Shown piece by piece: positions 4,377 through 5,365 of a stretch of DNA of 5,365 bases. The stretch is taken from the NCBI GenBank assembly GCA_020832965.1, contig JAJHRM010000185.1:1-5365 (forward strand), written 5' to 3'. Source of the stretch: Thermofilum sp. GTDB lineage: Archaea > Thermoproteota > Thermoprotei > Thermofilales > Thermofilaceae. A program made the position numbers and the translations under genes. How positions within the stretch are numbered: position 1 is the first letter of the stretch; the number at the start of each line of letters is the position of its first letter. The notes below the pieces were generated by a model, which searched no databases, was not told the DNA's origin, and was given only the letters and a program-made list of their open reading frames with translations.

Positions 4377-4958
4377 TCAAAGGTGTTTAAGTTTCTCTGG
4401 GTTCGCGGCGATGCCGGCGTTCACCGCCTCCTCCGCCGCGCGCGCGATGTACCTGCGGTCACCGCGTACGATGGCACCCCTCAGGTAGCGGAGCACCGTA
4501 GCCGTCCATACCAGCCTCTCCTCGTCTTCGAGGATGGCGAGCTCGTCGACAGCGTGATAGACGTTGTCGGTGTACGAGTAGGCCAAGTCCCGCAAAACCT
4601 CCGCTGCCGTTTCATCTTTCTCTTTCAACTTCTCTACGTAGTCGAGGAGCTCCGCCGCGGCGAGAATGACATCGTCGATGGTGACCTCCGGCGGGACAAA
4701 GTCCACCGCCCATAGGCGTGGCAGCACAACGTCGAGCGCGAGAGCATGGAGCTTATGGATGTAAGGCAGCCTCTCGGTGAGCGTTAGAGGCGCGTTCACC
4801 GAGGCGAAGAGGACTTTGAGCGCTGAGCTCACGCCTCGCGTGTCCTTCTCAACATCAATTGGTAGCAGAAGCCCGCGTAGCCCCCACCGCCTCAAAGCCT
4901 TGAGCCTCCACCTCCACTTTTTCACGAAGCTCCACTTTATCGTTCTCTGTTCAACCAT
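4377..4958 (-). CDS. Family-X protein of unknown function, 193 aa
   Basis: This is the closest relative of the product of 468-1073; the two share most residues from the KWRWR stretch (14-18) through ANPEKLK near the end. ATG 4958 is chosen over ATG 4979 because AGGGTGGGG (4961-4969) lies two bases before it and would otherwise be translated. The features are the same: a Trp/Arg/Lys-rich N-terminus, GLLLPID (29-35), PEVTIDD, a helical second half with YSYTD, and an Ala/Arg-rich end. The protein stops at HL where the sister continues with a further ten or so residues, because a small length change puts TTTGAA in a frame where it reads as TGA. Codons about 23-71 are almost identical in DNA to the sister gene, while the rest has drifted. 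The gene precedes PCNA and may be the first full gene of the transcript. The function is unknown. Confidence 0.88.
   Translation of the reverse strand: MVEQRTIKWSFVKKWRWRLKALRRWGLRGLLLPIDVEKDTRGVSSALKVLFASVNAPLTLTERLPYIHKLHALALDVVLPRLWAVDFVPPEVTIDDVILAAAELLDYVEKLKEKDETAAEVLRDLAYSYTDNVYHAVDELAILEDEERLVWTATVLRYLRGAIVRGDRRYIARAAEEAVNAGIAANPEKLKHL
4747..4890. repeat. Near-identical 144-bp block, copy 2
   Basis: This is the partner of 865-1008, in the same orientation and the same place within a family-X gene. Of the four mismatches, two together change one residue (Glu here, Lys there) and two are silent. Confidence 0.9.
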
Positions 4959-4960
4959 AA

Positions 4961-4969
4961 CCCCACCCT
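4961..4969 (-). promoter_or_regulatory. Ribosome-binding motif AGGGTGGGG
   Basis: The motif is followed by TT and the ATG at 4958, a shorter gap than elsewhere. ATG 4979 lies upstream in the same frame, overlaps the TAA of a short open stretch as TAATG, and would add MSFEGGV; re-initiation there cannot be excluded. Confidence 0.65.
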
Positions 4970-5010
4970 CGAAAGACATTACTTTGCGCTGGCTTTAACT
5001 GCTTCGCGCG

Positions 5011-5034
5011 CTATGCCGCCACCACTAATGACAT
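5011..5034 (-). other. Seven-codon ORF behind an orphan ribosome-binding motif
   Basis: One base after a full AGGGTGGGG motif, ATG 5034 opens a frame reading MSLVVAA and a TAG stop. In the frame shifted back by one base the same DNA stays open for about 18 codons (VISGGGIAREAVKASAK) and ends in TAA overlapping ATG 4979. This may be the remains of a small gene with a frameshift, a leader peptide for the 4958 gene, or chance. Confidence 0.25.
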
Positions 5035-5035
5035 A

Positions 5036-5044
5036 CCCCACCCT
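5036..5044 (-). promoter_or_regulatory. Orphan ribosome-binding motif AGGGTGGGG
   Basis: A perfect motif preceded by a TCTTTCTTTTC tract, exactly as before real genes, but followed only by a seven-codon ORF. It lies 33 bases after the stop of the upstream gene. Confidence 0.55.
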
Positions 5045-5076
5045 GAAAAGAAAGATTAGAGTTTGAGAACCTTAAT

Positions 5077-5365
5077 CTACATTAAATTTAAATTTTGAAG
5101 TGCTTCCTCGATCCCTTTACTCGCTTGCCGATCTATCCTGAAGGCGATGTCAGGCGCCTCTTTGATATCTCTGTACAGGATCAGATACGCCTCGAAGCGG
5201 TCAGCCCTGTAATTCGCAAAGCGATAGATCATTACCTTTCTGTTCGGCTCAATGAAGAAGTATGCGAAAGCGTCGAAGCGCGAATCCCAGCCGCTCAGCT
5301 TCTTCATCTTCAACTCGTTTACAATGTCTGCCGCTGCGCTGTTAGGAATGGGGAAGACAATAGGT
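5077..5365 (-). CDS. Unrecognised protein, 5' end cut by window edge
   Basis: The frame is open from base 5364 to a TAG at 5077-5079, giving 95 visible residues. A TTG at 5313 could start a 78-residue protein, but no AGGGTGGGG-like motif precedes it. The 17 codons upstream read as ordinary protein (PIVFPIPNSAAADIVNEL), so the true start is probably outside the window. The visible part is rich in aromatic and charged residues (FDAFAYFFIEP, VMIYRFANYRADRFEAYLILYRD), with a strand-like pattern followed by a helical end (ASKGIEEALQNLNLM). I see no cysteines, metal site or known motif and cannot assign a family. It does not resemble the family-X or CxxC/HxH proteins and lacks the PIP-like tail. 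It is transcribed towards the clamp genes and lies upstream of them. Confidence 0.75.
   Translation of the reverse strand, partial: PIVFPIPNSAAADIVNELKMKKLSGWDSRFDAFAYFFIEPNRKVMIYRFANYRADRFEAYLILYRDIKEAPDIAFRIDRQASKGIEEALQNLNLM
5082..5096 (-). promoter_or_regulatory. Possible archaeal promoter (TATA-like element)
   Basis: The minus strand reads AAAATTTAAATTTAA, the most AT-rich spot in the window, with an A-rich stretch on its upstream side that could act as a BRE. A TATA box centred near 5089 would place transcription start near 5063, giving a short leader before the motif at 5036-5044. It also encodes the last residues (NLNLM) of the upstream gene, so its composition may be coincidental. 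The other gaps between genes lack a comparable element. Confidence 0.35.

Larger units (their letters stand above)
4324..4381 (-). repeat. Duplicated leader, copy 2 (before PCNA)
   Basis: TTTGAA, GGCGGCGAAAAC, TTAGCCTCG, a T tract and TCTCTAGGGTGGGG match the leader of the 442 gene nearly base for base, apart from a five-base insertion (CCTGT), extra Ts and a few substitutions. Here the stretch is untranslated, because the upstream gene stops at the TGA inside TTTGAA. Confidence 0.75.

Noticed and set aside
3832..4488. A 218-codon plus-strand ORF
   Set aside because: It is antisense to the PCNA gene and crosses the leader into the next gene. PCNA is certain, and no ribosome-binding motif precedes this frame.
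1..5365. tRNA, rRNA, CRISPR array, insertion sequence or attachment site
   Set aside because: I saw no tRNA-like cloverleaf, no regularly spaced short repeats, no transposase and no terminal inverted repeats. The repeats present are gene duplicates and leader motifs.

Overview
The window looks like part of an extrachromosomal or integrated element (plasmid or virus-like) of a hyperthermophilic crenarchaeon, possibly Thermofilales or Thermoproteales. Three things point this way: a clear archaeal PCNA sliding-clamp gene, GGTG-type Shine-Dalgarno signals, and a mix of ATG, GTG and TTG starts in moderately GC-rich DNA. The lineage is an inference. Everything convincingly coding lies on the minus strand, so the genes are transcribed from right to left as one tightly packed block.

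Layout in transcription order. At 5365-5077 is the 3' part of an unrecognised gene. The 118-base gap 5076-4959 follows, with a possible TATA box just upstream (inside the preceding gene), an orphan ribosome-binding motif and a seven-codon ORF. Then come a family-X gene (4958-4377), the PCNA gene (4323-3505), two related CxxC/HxH proteins (3461-2655 and 2629-1793), a divergent family-X gene (1714-1181), a gap that may hold a small overlapping ORF (1149-973), another family-X gene (1073-468), and a fourth family-X gene (442 to beyond base 1). 'Family X' is my label for a paralogous set of unknown function with a Trp/Arg/Lys-rich N-terminus and a helical C-terminal half.

Almost every gene starts 1 to 5 bases after an AGGGTGGGG-like motif, usually preceded by a T/C-rich tract. 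This motif fixes starts that a longest-ORF rule would place too far upstream. Two family-X genes (1073-468 and 4958-4377) are recent duplicates with a 144-bp, about 97% identical core inside more diverged flanks. The duplication also carries the downstream leader, which now serves PCNA in one case and another family-X gene in the other.

The most interesting reading is functional but unproven. The two CxxC/HxH proteins lie directly downstream of the clamp gene, share one zinc-finger-like module placed at opposite ends, and finish with nearly the same tail. That tail ends in ExxV(K/R)AFF, which resembles a PCNA-interacting (PIP) box. This suggests an undescribed clamp-associated replication, repair or defence module.
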